From Chloranthus sessilifolius (taxonomy: Eukaryota > Streptophyta > Magnoliopsida > Chloranthales > Chloranthaceae), in contig CM037588.1 in assembly GCA_021018995.1 (NCBI GenBank), positions 147,393,725-147,457,724 of the forward strand: a stretch of 64,000 nucleotides of DNA, read 5' to 3'. Shown piece by piece: positions 44,421 to 60,683 of the stretch. Position 1 is the stretch's first letter, and the number at the start of each line of letters is the position of its first letter. The notes beneath the pieces were generated by a model. It was not told the origin of the DNA, made no database searches, and worked only from the letters and a program-made list of their open reading frames with translations. The translations under genes and the position numbers were made by a program.

Positions 44421-45818
44421 TTTCTTTAAATCTTTATTCATCCGTACCAAGAAGATGATGAAACAGGCCCAACAACTAAACTCAAGGACAATTACGAGTT
44501 TAATTTGCCAAATTAAACACTCATTTCCGTATCCTATTTATTTTTTCATGTACTTAGTGGTGATAGAAGAAATTTCAAAAGCACTATCATCAGAGCCAAA
44601 TAAATAAGATTCAAAACATTTCTTTCAAGAGTCAAAATACTCCTTCGTCCTATAGAAAAAAAAATTCTCCTTCGAAAAGATATAAAGACAGAGCTCTATA
44701 GAAAGAATATGTTTCAAGAAAATGGTTTGATTGAAATGCCATGTGAAAAAAAGATAATAGGCGTCGAAGATTATGGGTTTGAAAATTTCCGGATACCTAA
44801 CCCTTTGGTTCATGAGAACAAACTTTTAGTAAGTTGAGTGAAACCTAAAATCTAAGTAACCAAGATCTGTTACCAGAATTTCTGGTTGTATTCATGCCCT
44901 CTTAAAGAAGGCTGTTTTACCTATTTCAAAGAGCACCATCCCATTTTTTCTTCTTCCAATCCTTTCTCCCTTTATTCATTTGCAATAAAGAATAAGAGCA
45001 GCAGCTGCTCGTTTCTACTCTTCCAAACAGCAATGCCAAACACAGCCACAAAGAACTTACTCTTTGGGGTCTCAGAATGAAAATATCTAATGCCACACTT
45101 TTGGAGACAAATTTTCGAGCAGTATACCACTCATTGTACCTGCAAAGATTTTATGGAGATTAGAAATCTGCCGCTGGCATCCCAATTCCCAAAAGTACGA
45201 AAGCAGATTTTTCGATCAAAAACTGGTGACCTGAACCGAAATCAATTCAAAACCTAAAATATCGAACTGGTTTTGAGTGGGGCTCGATTTTGGTAGAGTG
45301 GCGGAAACAAAAAGCCGATTAGGTGGGATAAGAAACTGAAAAGAAAAAATAAGGAAAATTGGAGAAACCTAAAGTCTGAAAAGTGAATAAATAATAAATA
45401 AAAAAAACTAACCAAACCAACTTTTTCCATTGCATGTTCGATTTTGGTCTGAGAATCTGAAAATAAAAATAAAAAATAAAATTAAAGAAATAAAAAATAA
45501 AACTTGAACCGAACCAATTCATTTCAATTCGATTTCGTTTGATGCTGAATCGAACAGAAAACCGAAATTTACGATTTGATTCCGTTATGTGAACTTGTAT
45601 CCCTAATCCCAAGTCTTATTGGTACATTATTTGTTTAGCGCTCGGAGGGCCCTTCTCTTGGTAATCTGTTTACTTTTCGGGATTTTTGTCACATGGAGCT
45701 ATCATGTATGTCATCTGATGATCCAAAGATCCATGTATGTCGTTTGATGATCTAAGGATTTTTGGTGTAAAAGATTATAACAGAAAATAGTATCCATCTT
45801 TTAATTCAAAGCAGTTGC

Positions 45819-46901
45819 CAGGACCGGCCCTGGGCCAAGCCCAACGAGGCTGCCCCTTCGGGCCCCCCAACTCTTGTAAGTCTTTATAGGATTATTTGGT
45901 TAATATAATTTTTAATGTATAAAAGCACTAAGCTATGCTTATAGTTTAATTGTTTAAGTGATGAGTGTTGGATTGCATTTTGCCCTTTAGGTAATGGGTT
46001 TAATTCTTCCTAGTCCCATATTTGTTTTTTTTAGGACCACTGGCGTCATTGGGCCAGGCCGGCCTTATGTGTTGACCCACTAGATTATTTGATCTAATTT
46101 TGACCGGAGCGGATTTGTTTGACCAAATCCTCTCTATGTGTATACATAGTCACCAAATTCAACGAATTTTTAAAAAACGTGTGAATAATTCATAAATTGG
46201 GGGCTCTATGAATTAATCCCAAATTATTCACGAATCTTTCAAAAATTTGCGAATAGTCATGGATAATTCCAAATAATTTCTGAATTTTGTCAATAAATCG
46301 TGACTTTCGTTTTTAAATATTCTTTACTTTTTAATCTTATTTTTTTTAAAAAAATTCTCTTCGATAGTTCTTCAAATATTTTTCGAACTTGCTGAATTTT
46401 GACGGATTTTTTCAATTCTTAATCTTGTCGAATTATTACCGAACCCCAACTTGGTGACTGTGTATATAAAAAAAAAAATTCTTATTAAATGACGCTAACT
46501 TAAAACAATAATTTCGAGCTCGTTACAAGTTCATTTTTTGCAAATGAGCTATCAATTTTCATCTACTCGACGAGATCTATCTAATGAACTTATTTGTGGA
46601 ACCTTTTGAGAATGTGAGAGTGCTAAAGAATGACAGTGAAAGATTCAATGACAGTTTAAGTACTATTTAGTTTTCCTCTTTTTGTGTTGGATTCTTTCAT
46701 ATATACTTTCGTTAATATTTTAATTAGCTTCATTTTCAAATTATAAACAATAAAATGGAATATGGAGATATTTATAATCCAAGAGTAATGAGTATTGTTT
46801 TACTTATCCAAAATAAAAAATATGACGAAATGGTTTTTTAGATTGGGTGATCCCATTTTAGAAACTTGCCTTGGGCCCCCAAAATCTTTGGGCCAACCCT
46901 G
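45819..46901. mobile_element. hAT-like non-autonomous element, ~1.08 kb
   Basis: Left end CAGGACCGGCCCTGGGCC, right end GGGCCAACCCTG, inverted. Flanks GCAGTTGC and GCAGTTAG match at 6 of 8 positions, consistent with an old hAT duplication. No transposase frame. The interior includes a block (46340-46460) shared with 33360-33480. Confidence 0.6.
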
Positions 46902-47189
46902 GCAGTTAGTTGAAGGTTCAACTCATTTATCACTGGTGTGTGGAAAGGATTCGAAAGTGGATGTAAATTTATAGAAATTAAAGTCAAGATTCCCCTGCAT
47001 CCGTTCAACCAATTGGAGTTGAACAAAACCCACTAAAATCATCCAACATTATTGTCAATTTTAAATCGTGTTTAATTGCTTTTAATTCGATGATGGAAAC
47101 AATTATATATATATATATATATATTGAAAGGAGCACCATTCATTCAATTATTCAGAGGATAAAATATCATGAATCTGGATAGGAGCATC

Positions 47190-47640
47190 CTCCATCTAGA
47201 TTTCGTTACAACTAGTCTTTAGCCCTATCGTGGCTAGAGCGTCAGCAGCCTGATTAGCAGAGTGCTTCACATGAGAGAAAGAGGCCCGCGACAGGAGATC
47301 AAAGCCATCTTTAATGTCCTTCAGAAGCATAGAAAGGTCAGAATCGTCTGAAGTAGAGTCAACCACCCCTTTGATGATACGTAACCAGTCACCTTCGAAA
47401 ACCATGTTTTGAAACCCACACTGTTGCATAAACCAAATAGGTTGAAGGAAAGCATACGCTTCACAGTGGTCAGCCGAAGAAATATTCATGCAATTTCTAC
47501 CAAGTGAAACCATAACCAAACCGTGGTTATTTCTAACAATGATACCAATACCCGCTGCTTTAGATCGGGATATCTAGGCTTCGTCAAAATTCACTTTAAG
47601 GAGATTCTCAGAGGGGGGGACCCAATGTGTTACCCCTTCT
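47190..47640 (-). pseudogene. LINE fragment: RNase H-like C-terminal domain
   Basis: The minus-strand frame 47196-47519 has DHCEAYAFLQPIWFMQQCGF, NMVFEGDWLRIIKGV and HVKHSANQAADALATIGL, the RVT_3 RNase H-like domain at the end of many plant LINE polyproteins. Upstream (to about 47640) the frame continues with SENLLKVNFDEA but carries a stop. 5'-truncated and dead. Confidence 0.72.
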
Positions 47641-47659
47641 GAAACAGTTTTCATCCCAT

Positions 47660-49206
47660 TATCGTATGCAAGCCATAGATATTTATATCATAGATCACCT
47701 ATCAGTCCTAGGGCTATCATGGGGGTATCCGACCTGACTTTTGGGGTTGGGTCGATTAAGAGGTCTGGTCAGGCCAGGTTTGGCATATACCCTCTGACCC
47801 ATAGGGTCAAGTTGGGTTAGGTTGGACAGATTTTATGATTGGGCAGGGTTTGTAGGGTTTAATAAAAAGAAATATTTAAAAGAAAAAAAAAAATTCAAAT
47901 TCGGTAGGTATCCGTCGATATTGTGCCTGATACCAATACCACCGTGATACAGATATTCATTTGACGAAAATGCGTATCATCAAGATAATATGGTCTTTGG
48001 TGAGGTAGCAGACCACAAATCCTGGTAGTGGGTGTTGGATCAGTACCATAATATGGGGCATGGCATCCATGTATATGAATCAAGTGGGGTTTCCCACTTG
48101 GCTCAACCGGACAAAGAGGGAGTTGAGATTTCAAATTTGGCCAAATCCACCACCACAGCCTCAATCTGAAGTCAAAATTTTGGAAGAACACGTCTTCTAA
48201 TTCAAATCAGTTGGTCTCCATTTTCGGCTGCAAAAGTCAACCTCTTATTTGTCAAGGAACTTGGTGATGTAAAGAATGGCTGCTGGGAACTTTGGATTGC
48301 AAAGTCAGCCATAGTTTTTTTCTAGGGCCTGTTGGATTTTTACCAAACAATGCTTAGGTACAAAATATATAATCTTATATCTTCATTATCAAAGTTATGT
48401 ATAATTATAAAACAAATAATGCTTCCCGATCACAGGTCATGTGCCAAACTTGCAATGACCAAAATATCCTATCTTCGCTGAAAAAAAATAATTATATTTA
48501 CTCGGGGATTCTTATTTTGTGCTGCAAATTTGTCGTTTTTATACATTATGTTGCCGGTTAATGAACGTGTAGGTATCATGCGATAATTTCTTTCGTAATT
48601 ACCATATACAGTAATATATTTTGTAATTAGGCTTCATTTATGACAATGTAACTTAATTTGACTATTGGAGTCAGCTTATCCCATCTATTTGGAGTCAGCT
48701 TTGCGTGTTATATTTCCTTATAAAATCATAGCTCAGTCGTAAAACAAACAACTTATTTTAGTTGCAACTTTTTTTTTTCAAAAAAGTTAAATTTTCTTTA
48801 AATCATGAACTTGTGATTAATTAGGAGTCATTTCTATTTATTCAATAAATCAAAACTTTTTAATATATTTCTATACTTTTTTAATAATTTTAATCTTATT
48901 TTTAACTTTTTAATTTTTTCCAAACATTAAAGATTTTTCCCGGGCTTTACCAAAATTTTCCCTTTGCCAATTTGTTCCCAAAACAAGACTTGATGACTTT
49001 GGTGATCACGACCTGCTACCAAACTAGCTTTATCTTCTCTTCCAAGAAAAACTGGTCACTGAGAAATTTCCATCTTTCTCAGGATGTATTTTCTTCTCCT
49101 TAATGAATTTACTATCTATCCATCAAGAAAACCCAAAAAAAAAGGATACCCAAGAAGGCATTTGTAGCAGAAACTTGTTCTAGTAAGAAACCTGAGATAA
49201 GCATCA
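47660..49206. other. Intergenic region upstream of gene 2
   Basis: No gene. 47720-47850 is rich in GGGTCGG/GGTTGGG-type words. 48300-49080 is AT-rich. The promoter of gene 2 must be in the last part, but I see no convincing TATA box. Confidence 0.5.
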
Positions 49207-52488
<3,282 letters not shown>

Positions 52489-52680
52489 TATTCCCCCATG
52501 TTAGTTCTTCTTGATCAGCAAGTTGACGTGCTGAGATAGATTTAGATCTTGATCTTGTGTTTGCAAGGGTTTGGCTTATCAGATGCATGATAAAGAAGCT
52601 TGTAAATCTTGTAACATTCTCTTCTTGTTCTTTTTAAATATAAATTAACAACCATTTAAACACTGTCACTTAAAAACAGG
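52489..52680 (+). other. 3' flank / probable 3' UTR of gene 2
   Basis: After TAA at 52486-52488 the sequence becomes T-rich, with TTGTAACATTC and TTTAAATATAAATTAACAAC near 52610-52655, consistent with a plant polyadenylation region. The Sirevirus-like LTR remnant starts just after. Confidence 0.4.
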
Positions 52681-52681
52681 T

Positions 52682-52830
52682 GGTCATATGCTTTTGAAAG
52701 ATAGATCAAAAGGGTAGTGATTGGTGATCTTGTAGGATCAAAGGTAGACCCTTCCATCTTGGCACACAACCTAACCTAAGGAGATCTACACAGGTTTTGG
52801 AGTAGAGTGAAACAATCAGGGACTTACAAT
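52682..52830 (-). repeat. Truncated 3' LTR of the Sirevirus-like element
   Basis: Directly after the polypurine tract (minus AAAGGGGGAGA, 52830-52840) begins TTGTAAGTCCCTGATTG, the LTR start. Only about 150 bp are recognisable before gene 2's 3' flank. Confidence 0.55.
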
Positions 52831-53100
52831 CTCCCCCTTTGTCACATTCTTCGACAAAAACTATGTTTACAATTCAAATAAAATTACAATCAATTAAGTC
52901 CCAAGAATCCTATACAAAGATCTCTATGAAATACAAAATAAGATTACATGGACTCAAGATCTCCCCCTAAGTCTATGCCTATCCTGCCAAGATGGGGTCT
53001 TCATCAAAAGCCCTGCAAAAATCAAACCACATACCAACATAGAATTGATACAGGAATATATCAATCATTGACCAGTAAACATTTCTCCCCCTTTTTGTCC
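52830..53100 (-). promoter_or_regulatory. Multiple polypurine tracts (second-strand priming sites)
   Basis: Complement of AAAGGGGGAGA at 52830-52840, and two further CTCCCCC tracts, TCTCCCCCTAAG near 52960 and TTCTCCCCCTTTT near 53084. Only the first adjoins an LTR start. Repeated PPT-like motifs upstream of the 3' LTR are known for Sireviruses. Confidence 0.65.
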
Positions 53101-53275
53101 TAAGGGACAAAGGGAGTCAATAAGATCATAGTCAAGAAAAAAATAATTTACAACATCCATAAGCCAAGATAATAATGGTCACCCACAATAAGTACCCATG
53201 ACCACAATAGTAGAAAACAATCATACCACCAACAAATAGCAAACACCACCAAAAGACATAGAAATACTTTCCTGT

Positions 53276-54370
53276 TCACGATTTCGGACCACCCGCCGCC
53301 GCATCTTCCTCTTCAGCATAGTCCTCCTCTTCCTCATATGCTTTCCACCGTTCGAAGTCGTTGATCATCTGCTCCACACGCGACTCCACGATAGCCACAT
53401 CATTTTGAAGATCACGCAGGGAACGATCAACAACATCAAACCGACACACCACAAGGTTTTGAAAATCCAGATTCGATAGAGGACAATCATGAGCAGGTTG
53501 TGAAGAGGAAGCTACTGGCGCAGAGGACGAAGAAGGCGCAGACGCATTGTGTTTGCGCCACGTGCTCTCAGCCGTAGCAAGATGTGACTCCAGGAAATCC
53601 GTAGCCTGATAAGACCGTACCGAGTGAGCAAGCACCTCAAGGAACGTATCAAGAATTTTCGAAAGGATGATTGGGAAGGGAATGGCGGAATTTTCACAAG
53701 GAGACAAACAATGACTCCGAATAATTCGCCAAATGGCAGTAGACAGACACACGGGGAGATCGGTATCGATCAACCACATCAAAAAAATCTCAGGGAGCTG
53801 AACCTCATTAAAGTTGCCAATCTTCGGCCAGAGTGTGCCGAAAACCAAGAAACGTAAGACATAGAACTGAAGTTTTAACGACCAAGCAGAGATGGGCGCT
53901 TTAGGATTCAAGCCAGGAAGGGTACACACATGATCAACCGTAGTCTGCCAATCGAAATCAGGCAGATCATGGGGAGGAGTGGTGGAGTCACGAGGGTAGA
54001 CAATCCCCGTCAGAAGAAGTGGAAGCTAAAGAAGAGCAGAGATCGACGCCGGAGTCACTGTAACTTGAATGCCATTAACGTACGACACGTGGTGCTTCTC
54101 GTCAAGGGAAGAGATGCTTAACTCGAAATCGTAGTTGGTGTAGAACATGAGGACTAACTCGGCATAAGCCGAACCCCGAATTGAGAACAAGGGCACCCAT
54201 TTGCGAGCGAAATTTTTTCCAAGAAATGCGTACTCGTTGAAACAAGAGAGATCGAAATGGCGCTCCATGGCAAGAGCCCGTGACTGCATTATCATGAAGT
54301 TAGCTTCCGCAGCTTCAGAGATGAACGCGGGCGAGGGGGATGCCTTCTTGGGTTTCTTGCGAGGAGCCAT
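53276..54370 (-). pseudogene. Extra 3' ORF (env-position / putative plant transposon protein), one internal stop
   Basis: Start MAPRKKPKKASPSPAF at 54370. The frame is open to a TAG at 54026-54028 and continues in the same frame to 53276 (364 codons in all). Conserved-looking segments: FLGKNFARKWVPLFSIRG, YVNGIQVTVTPASISALL, STAIWRIIRSHCLSP. The C-terminus has a coiled-coil region (DVAIVESRVEQMINDFERW) and an acidic tail EEEEDYAEEEDAAAG. I see no signal peptide or fusion peptide, so an envelope role is not supported by sequence. It resembles the generic plant transposon-associated protein found in several retroelements. Confidence 0.6.
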
Positions 54371-54429
54371 AAAAGCAAGGAAAGAAGAACAAGAAGGAAG
54401 AAGAGGGAAGAAAAAGAACTTATAGCAAA

Positions 54430-55080
54430 CTGCCAGGACGCATAGCTCGCTGTGGGAAAACCCACAGTGCGCTGTCATTAAGAGACAGTACGGTTTCCAT
54501 AGAGAGAACACCTCGAGAACGAGCAACAATAAAGTGAGAGCCTAACGCAACGCGCTGTCAGTAGACCGCAGCGTGCTGCCAGGCTGGCAACAGCATGCCA
54601 CTTAGGGAGATGGAACAGTTCAGTAGAATACGAGGCAACCACAGCGCGCTGTTAAAACAAGCACAGTGCACTGTGGTGGAGAGAAATTTAAACATCTCCG
54701 CAGCAACATCGAGGAGAGTCAATAAAAACAGCATGTTGTCAAAGGAGTCATAGCGCGCTGTGGAACCAAACGAAGATCATCATCAAAACCATACAGTGTG
54801 CTGCAATAATACAGTGGCGCGCTCCACCAAAAAATTCAAGAAGACCCCTTAAGTTTGACAGCGCGCTGTGAATATGCTGACACCACGCTGTCATGAGTCC
54901 AGTAATCAGCCAATAAAAAAAAGTCACAACCGTCAGAGGATAACACAAAAAAAAATTTTCAGCCACAGCACGTTGTTGGGAACCCACAGTTCATTGTGAG
55001 AAAAAAAATGATACTGGCAGAAAGGTAAAAATTACCAGCGACAACACGCTGTGACAGAGAGCACAACGTGCTGCCCTTTT
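54430..55080. repeat. Array of CACAGCGCGCTGTG-like palindromes
   Basis: About a dozen variants (GCTCGCTGTGGG, ACAGTGCGCTGTCA, CACAGCGCGCTGTT, CACAGTGCACTGTGG, TAGCGCGCTGTGG, GACAGCGCGCTGTGA, GACAACACGCTGTGA) are irregularly spaced 20-60 bp apart in the non-coding part of the Sirevirus-like element. No coding frame. Confidence 0.85.
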
Positions 55081-55221
55081 TTTTTTTTTTTTTTTTTTGT
55101 AATCTCACAACTTCCAGGTAGAGAACGGCAATGGTGAAGATAAAATGAGAGCAAGTAGGCCAAAAATAAATGAGACACCCATCATGCATCCAAAATTACC
55201 TAACCAAGCAAAATAGATGAA

Positions 55222-58022
55222 TGATCGATTTTAAATGTAACCCTTGCAAGTGCACAAGATCTATTGCAGTATGGCAAGAACAAAGGTGTCGAACCCACAG
55301 GGAAATCTTAAATTTTAATTAATTCTTTCAGAGATTTAGAAACGTCCCCAAGGAAGTACCAAAGGGCAGATTCAATTTAACCAAAAATTTATCACTTTTT
55401 CTAAATGCAAGAAAAATAAATTAATCTAAATAACTAATTACTGATGAATCTAAGAATAATATTTAAATAAGATCAAGAAATATGCTATCCCAGATTTGTA
55501 CTCCCCTTTCATTAAAGAATCATTCACACCATCACCATCATTCATTCATAAAAATGATTTGAAATAAAGTATGATCATCAATCCGGCATACCCTATTTAA
55601 AAACAATGACTCAGCCTATCATTGCGGTATGAGTCATGTAAGAAGCATAACGTATCTCGTGATGTGTAGATCAAAACAATAAAAACATTAGACTATGGTA
55701 TTAATCATAAATATGGGTACTTATCTGGGGATCGCATCTTTCCCGATCTACTGATTTAGCCGCTCATCTTTGGTGTATGATCTCCTTGTTCATTCAAAGT
55801 CATTCCTCTTTTTATTTCTTCCAAAAATCTTTGGTTACAATGCCTTTTCCTAAATACAATCTATGAATATAAAAGAAAGACAGTGTAAATCCTAAGTACA
55901 ATCTACCCAAATCAATCCCTAGAAGAAGGAGAAAAGAAGAACTTTTAAAAAGATGCTCAGAGGAGTCTAAAACCAAAAATAATAATGAATAAATAATCCT
56001 CTCAAAAATTCTCTTCAAAAACTCTAAAAACAAAAAAAGCTAAAACTAACTCTCTAATTATCTATCTCTAATTCCCCCCTCTCTAATTCCTATCTCTAAT
56101 TCCTGCCTCTAATTCCTCCTCTTTTCGAAGTGTTTGATCCGCTTTAAATAGAGCCTAAGTTTCCCAGCCACAAAGGTGTTCCAACTCGAAAATTTAGGGT
56201 CGATTAATTGACCCAATAGGGTCGATGCATCGACCTCCCAGATTTTCGTGAATTCCCGCCGAACTTTACATTAGACACTACTTCAGTATTTTGGCCATAA
56301 CTTTCTGTCCCGAACTCGGATTGAGGCGATTCTTACGCCGTTGGAAAGCGGATAGAAAGATCTACAACTTTTGTGTTTTAATAATTTCATAATTCGGCCG
56401 TCTTGAATGTCCAAATTGAGCTACAAGTCGCACCAAGTTCTCGATGACCCAAAGTTGTAGTGTTTTGACATTATTTTCAGAATTCTTGGGCTGTTTTCTG
56501 CACTTGGCTTGTATTTACCTGAAACACTTCAAATCTAATAATTCTTATCAGATAGCCTTCATTGGATAGCTAAATATAGGTATCTAGGGGTGAAATATCA
56601 TTATATTTCACTACTCATAACTTGATCGATTTTAAATGTAACCCTTGCAAGTGCACAAGATCTATTGCAGTATGGCAAGAACAAAGGTGTCGAACCCACA
56701 GGGAAATCTTAAATTTTAATTAATTCTTTCAGAGATTTAAAAATGTCCCCAAGGAAGTACCAAAGGGCAGATTCAATTTAATCAAAAATTTATTACTTTT
56801 TCTAAATGCAAAAAAAATAAATTAATCTAAACAACTAATTACTGATGAATCTAAGAATAATATTTAAATAAGATCAAGAAATATGCTACCCCAGATTTGT
56901 ACCCCCCTTTCATTAAAGAATCATTCACACCATCACCATCATTCATTCATAAAAATGATTTGAAATAAAGTATGATCATCAATCCGGCATACCCTATCTA
57001 AAAACAATGACTCAAATTTATCATTGCGGTATGAGTCATGTAAGAAGCATAGCGTATCTCGTGATGTGTAGATCAAAACAATAAAAATATTAGACTATGG
57101 TATTAATCATAAATATGGGTACTTATCTGGGGATCGCATCTTTCCCGATCTACTGATTTAGCCGCTCATCTTTGGTGTATGATCTCCTTGTTCATTCAAA
57201 GTCATTCATCTTTTTATTTCTTCCAAAAAATCTTTGGTTACAATACCTTTTCCTAAATACAATCTATGAATATAAAAGAAAGACATTGCAAATCCTAAGT
57301 ACAATCTACCCAAATCAATCCCTAGAAGAAGGAGAAAGAAGAACTTTTAAAAAGATGCTCAGAGGAGTCTAAAACCAAAAATAATAATGAATAAATAATC
57401 CTCTCCAAAAACTCTAAAAAAAGAAAAGCTAAAACTAACTCTCTAATTATCTATCTCTAATTTCTATCTCTAATTCTTGCTCCTAATCCCCTTTCTTTAA
57501 TTTCTGCTCTCTAATTCCTCATCTTTTCGAAGTGTTTGATCCGCTTTAAATAGAGCCTAAGTTTCCCAGCCACAAAGGTGTTCCAACTCGAAAATTTAGG
57601 GTCGATTAATTGACCCAATAGGGTCGATGCATCGACCTCCCAGATTTTCGTGAATTCCCGCCGAACTTTACATCAGACACTTCTTAAGTATTTTGGCCAT
57701 AACTTTCTGTCCCGAACTCAGATTGAGGCGATTCTTGCGCCGTTGGAAAGCGGATAGAAATATCTACAACTTTTGTGTTTTAACAATTTCATAATTCGGC
57801 CGTCTTGAATGTCCAAATTGAGCTACAAGTCGCACCAAGTTCTCGATGACCCAAAGTTGCAGTGTTTTGACATTATTTTCAGAATTCTTGGGCTGTTTTC
57901 TACACTTGGCTTGTATTTACCTGAAACACTTCAAATCTAATAATTCTTATCAGATAGCCTTCATCGGATAGCTAAATATAGGTATCTAGGGGTGAAATAT
58001 CATCATATTTCACTACTCATCA
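55222..58022. mobile_element. Two tandem LTRs without internal region (LTR dimer), TSD ATGAA
   Basis: Unit 1 (55222-56620) and unit 2 (56623-58022) are ~1.4-kb direct repeats, about 97 percent identical by eye. Each starts TGATCGATTTTAAATGTAAC; the second ends CACTACTCATCA, the first CACTACTCATAA. The pair has TG...CA termini and the 5-bp duplication ATGAA outside (55217-55221 and 58023-58027). Only about two bases separate the LTRs; there is no PBS, PPT or ORF between. Each LTR carries palindromes GGTCGATTAATTGACC and GGTCGATGCATCGACC. Nested in the Sirevirus-like element. Confidence 0.88.
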
Positions 58023-58930
58023 ATGAACCAATGTCACACTTAACAGAGAATAAAGTTCAGAAAATCAGCTAGAATTAAGGAACAAGAAGCATGACATGAC
58101 GAGCACTTCGCTCTGCATTGCAAAGCTAAAAGAAAAAAAAACACACACAAGAGGTGTCATCTTGATCCGGAGCATTGCTTAGAGGTGGTTTAAAAAGGAC
58201 GTATTTTAATTAAGGCACACATGTTGCCATTTCCTCTCATGCTGACAGAACACTCTTGTAGGCGCAGTGCTTACGTGGGTAAGACGCTCGGCAAGTCCAT
58301 CCAAGAGGCATGCAGTGGGTAGCTCTCACAATGTGGACATAGAACACTCATTTGATTGCATAGCATTTGCGACCCACCGTTCACAGAATTATTTCAGACG
58401 ACATCCTCACGGACTCATGACGCAAAGCTCACAGAAACAGTCCTCCTTCTTTTTTCTTTTCTTTTTTTATATATATATCATCCAAACCAATGGAAGCTAT
58501 CTCACACGACATATGAAATGATACGCCAACTTACACTAATTAGGTGCGTATTGCAATCACGACGTAAGAAGGAGAGCTTCACATAACCACATGAGATACT
58601 ATAAGTCCAAGACGTCAGATCAAGTGCAAGGACGGAACAGCTTGCAATGTAGAGAGAAACAATCATTTCATGCAACAAAAGAAGAATAGTAGCCGACAGT
58701 CACAAACAATAATCTAGTCACAAGTGAAAAGAGCCAACACAATCAGAGGAACATTCTCAAGGCATGATAGATGTGTCAATGGAGGCCGTAAACTAAATAA
58801 TAAAATCACCAATGACATTCAACTACACAAGAAGAAATAGAGAAGACAAATAAAACCAAACAAGAAGGAAAAACAAAGCAACAAAACAAAAACAAAAAAA
58901 ATAAACTAAAAGATAACATACACACCAACA

Positions 58931-60360
58931 TTAATCAATAAAGCACATGCCAATAGACTTGCGAAGATACTCGAACCGAACAACGTCTAAAGGCTTAGTG
59001 AAAATATCAGCTAGTTGAAGTTCAGTGTCAATATGAGTTAAAGTGATCACTTTGTCTTCAACCAGCTCACGAATGAAGTGAAAGCGAATGTCGATGTGCT
59101 TAGTACGAGAGTGTTGCACCGGATTCTCAGAAATATAAATCGCACTAGTATTATCACAATGAAGCACGATCACATCTTGATCAATCCTGTAATCCAAGAG
59201 CAGTTGCTTCATCCATAAGATTTGGGTACAAATGCTCCCAGCAGCAATGTATTCTGCCTCAGCGGTGGATAAGGAGATGGAGGATTGTTTCTTACTGAAC
59301 CAAGAGACAAGACAATTTCCAATGTAGAAACAACCCCCACTAGTGCTCTTGCGATCATCCGCATTCCCTGCCCAGTCGGCATCAGGATAGCAAGCAAGAG
59401 ATGATGTGGTATCAAACGGGTACCAAAGACCTAACTCAGAAGACCCGTTCACATAATGGATGACCCTCTTAACACATTTCAAATGAGATTCCTAAGGAGA
59501 AGCTTGATAGCGAGCACATTACCCGACACTAAAGGCAATGCCAGGACGTGTGGCAGTCAGATAGAGCAAACTTCCTATCATACTGCGATAGGAAGTTTAG
59601 CAGTAGTGCTCATTGGAGTCCAAGCATGTTTGGTGTTCTCCAATCCAAATTTTTTGACAAGTTCACGAGCATATTTTGATTGAGAAATGAATATACCCGA
59701 AGTGCACTGTTTAATTTGCAACCCGAGAAAGCAAGTAAGCTCGCCAAGAAGACTCATCTCAAATTCAGACTTCATCAAGTTAGAGAACCACCTAGTCTTG
59801 GGCTCATGAGTGGATCCAAACACGATGTCATCCACATAGATTTGGGCAACAGTTAAAGAGCTCTTCTCACGCAAGATGAAAAGAGTCTTGTCAACACCCC
59901 CTCTATCAAAACCATTTGACACTAAGAATTTTGTCAAACGCTCATACCAGGCCTAAGGAGCTTGTTTTAACCCATACATCGCTTTCTTTAACTTATACAC
60001 ATGAAGAAGATTGTGTGGGTCTTCGAAACCTTTCGGTTGCTCGACAAACATTTCCTCTTGCAACACACCATTAAGAAAAGCACTCTTGACATCCATTTGA
60101 AATAGCTTAAAACCAAGGTTACAAGCTATAGCCAACATCATGCGAATGGACTCCAATCTAGCCACAGGGGCAAAGGTTTCATGGAAATCAATCCCTTCGA
60201 CCTGGGTGTACCCTTGAGCCACTAACTGAGCTTTGTTCTTAACGACGTTTCCCTTTTCATCCGTCTTATTCTTGAAAATCCATTTAGTACCAATGACACG
60301 AGTACTAGAAGGACGGTGAACAAGATCCCAAACATCATTTCTCGAAAATTGAAGTAACTC
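58931..60360 (-). pseudogene. Sirevirus-like RT and RNase H region, broken
   Basis: RNase H, open at 58931-59482: YPDADWAGNADDRKSTSG, SLSTAEAEYIAAGS, VLHCDNTSAIYISENP, HSRTKHIDIRFHFIREL, LADIFTKPL. RT in two frames: 59953-60222 (HETFAPVARLESIRMMLAIA, MDVKSAFLNGVLQEEMFVEQ) and 59578-59937 (catalytic YVDDIVFGST, LTCFLGLQIKQ). A stop between QAP and W-type text near 59950 and a frame change near 59580 break it. Confidence 0.9.
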
Positions 60361-60683
60361 TTCTTACATGGCAAGAATCAACTTGTCATCAATCAAAGCT
60401 TCCTTCACATTTCTAGGCTCAAGGGTAGACGTGTAACAAATGCTACAGATGATATTAGCTACATGTTTCAAGCTACATCGGGTCTGTAAACCAGCACTAG
60501 GGTCTCCTAAGATATCACTTTGAGAGTGACTCTTCATATCTCTAGCATACGAAGGATGCTTCTTTCTCGCAATTTGCAGTTCCTCTAAAACATGAGTTGG
60601 AGAACCATGATTCTCATCAGTTGGTTGATTCTCTTCAGGTGAAATAGAGGGGAGAGTACCAAAGTCAGAACCGCCATGAGGGA

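Noticed and set aside
53276..54370. True retroviral-type envelope gene in the Sirevirus-like element
   Set aside because: No signal peptide, TM pair or cleavage site seen; position alone does not show envelope function.
55222..58022. Satellite DNA array
   Set aside because: Only two units, with TG...CA ends and a flanking 5-bp duplication, fit LTRs better.
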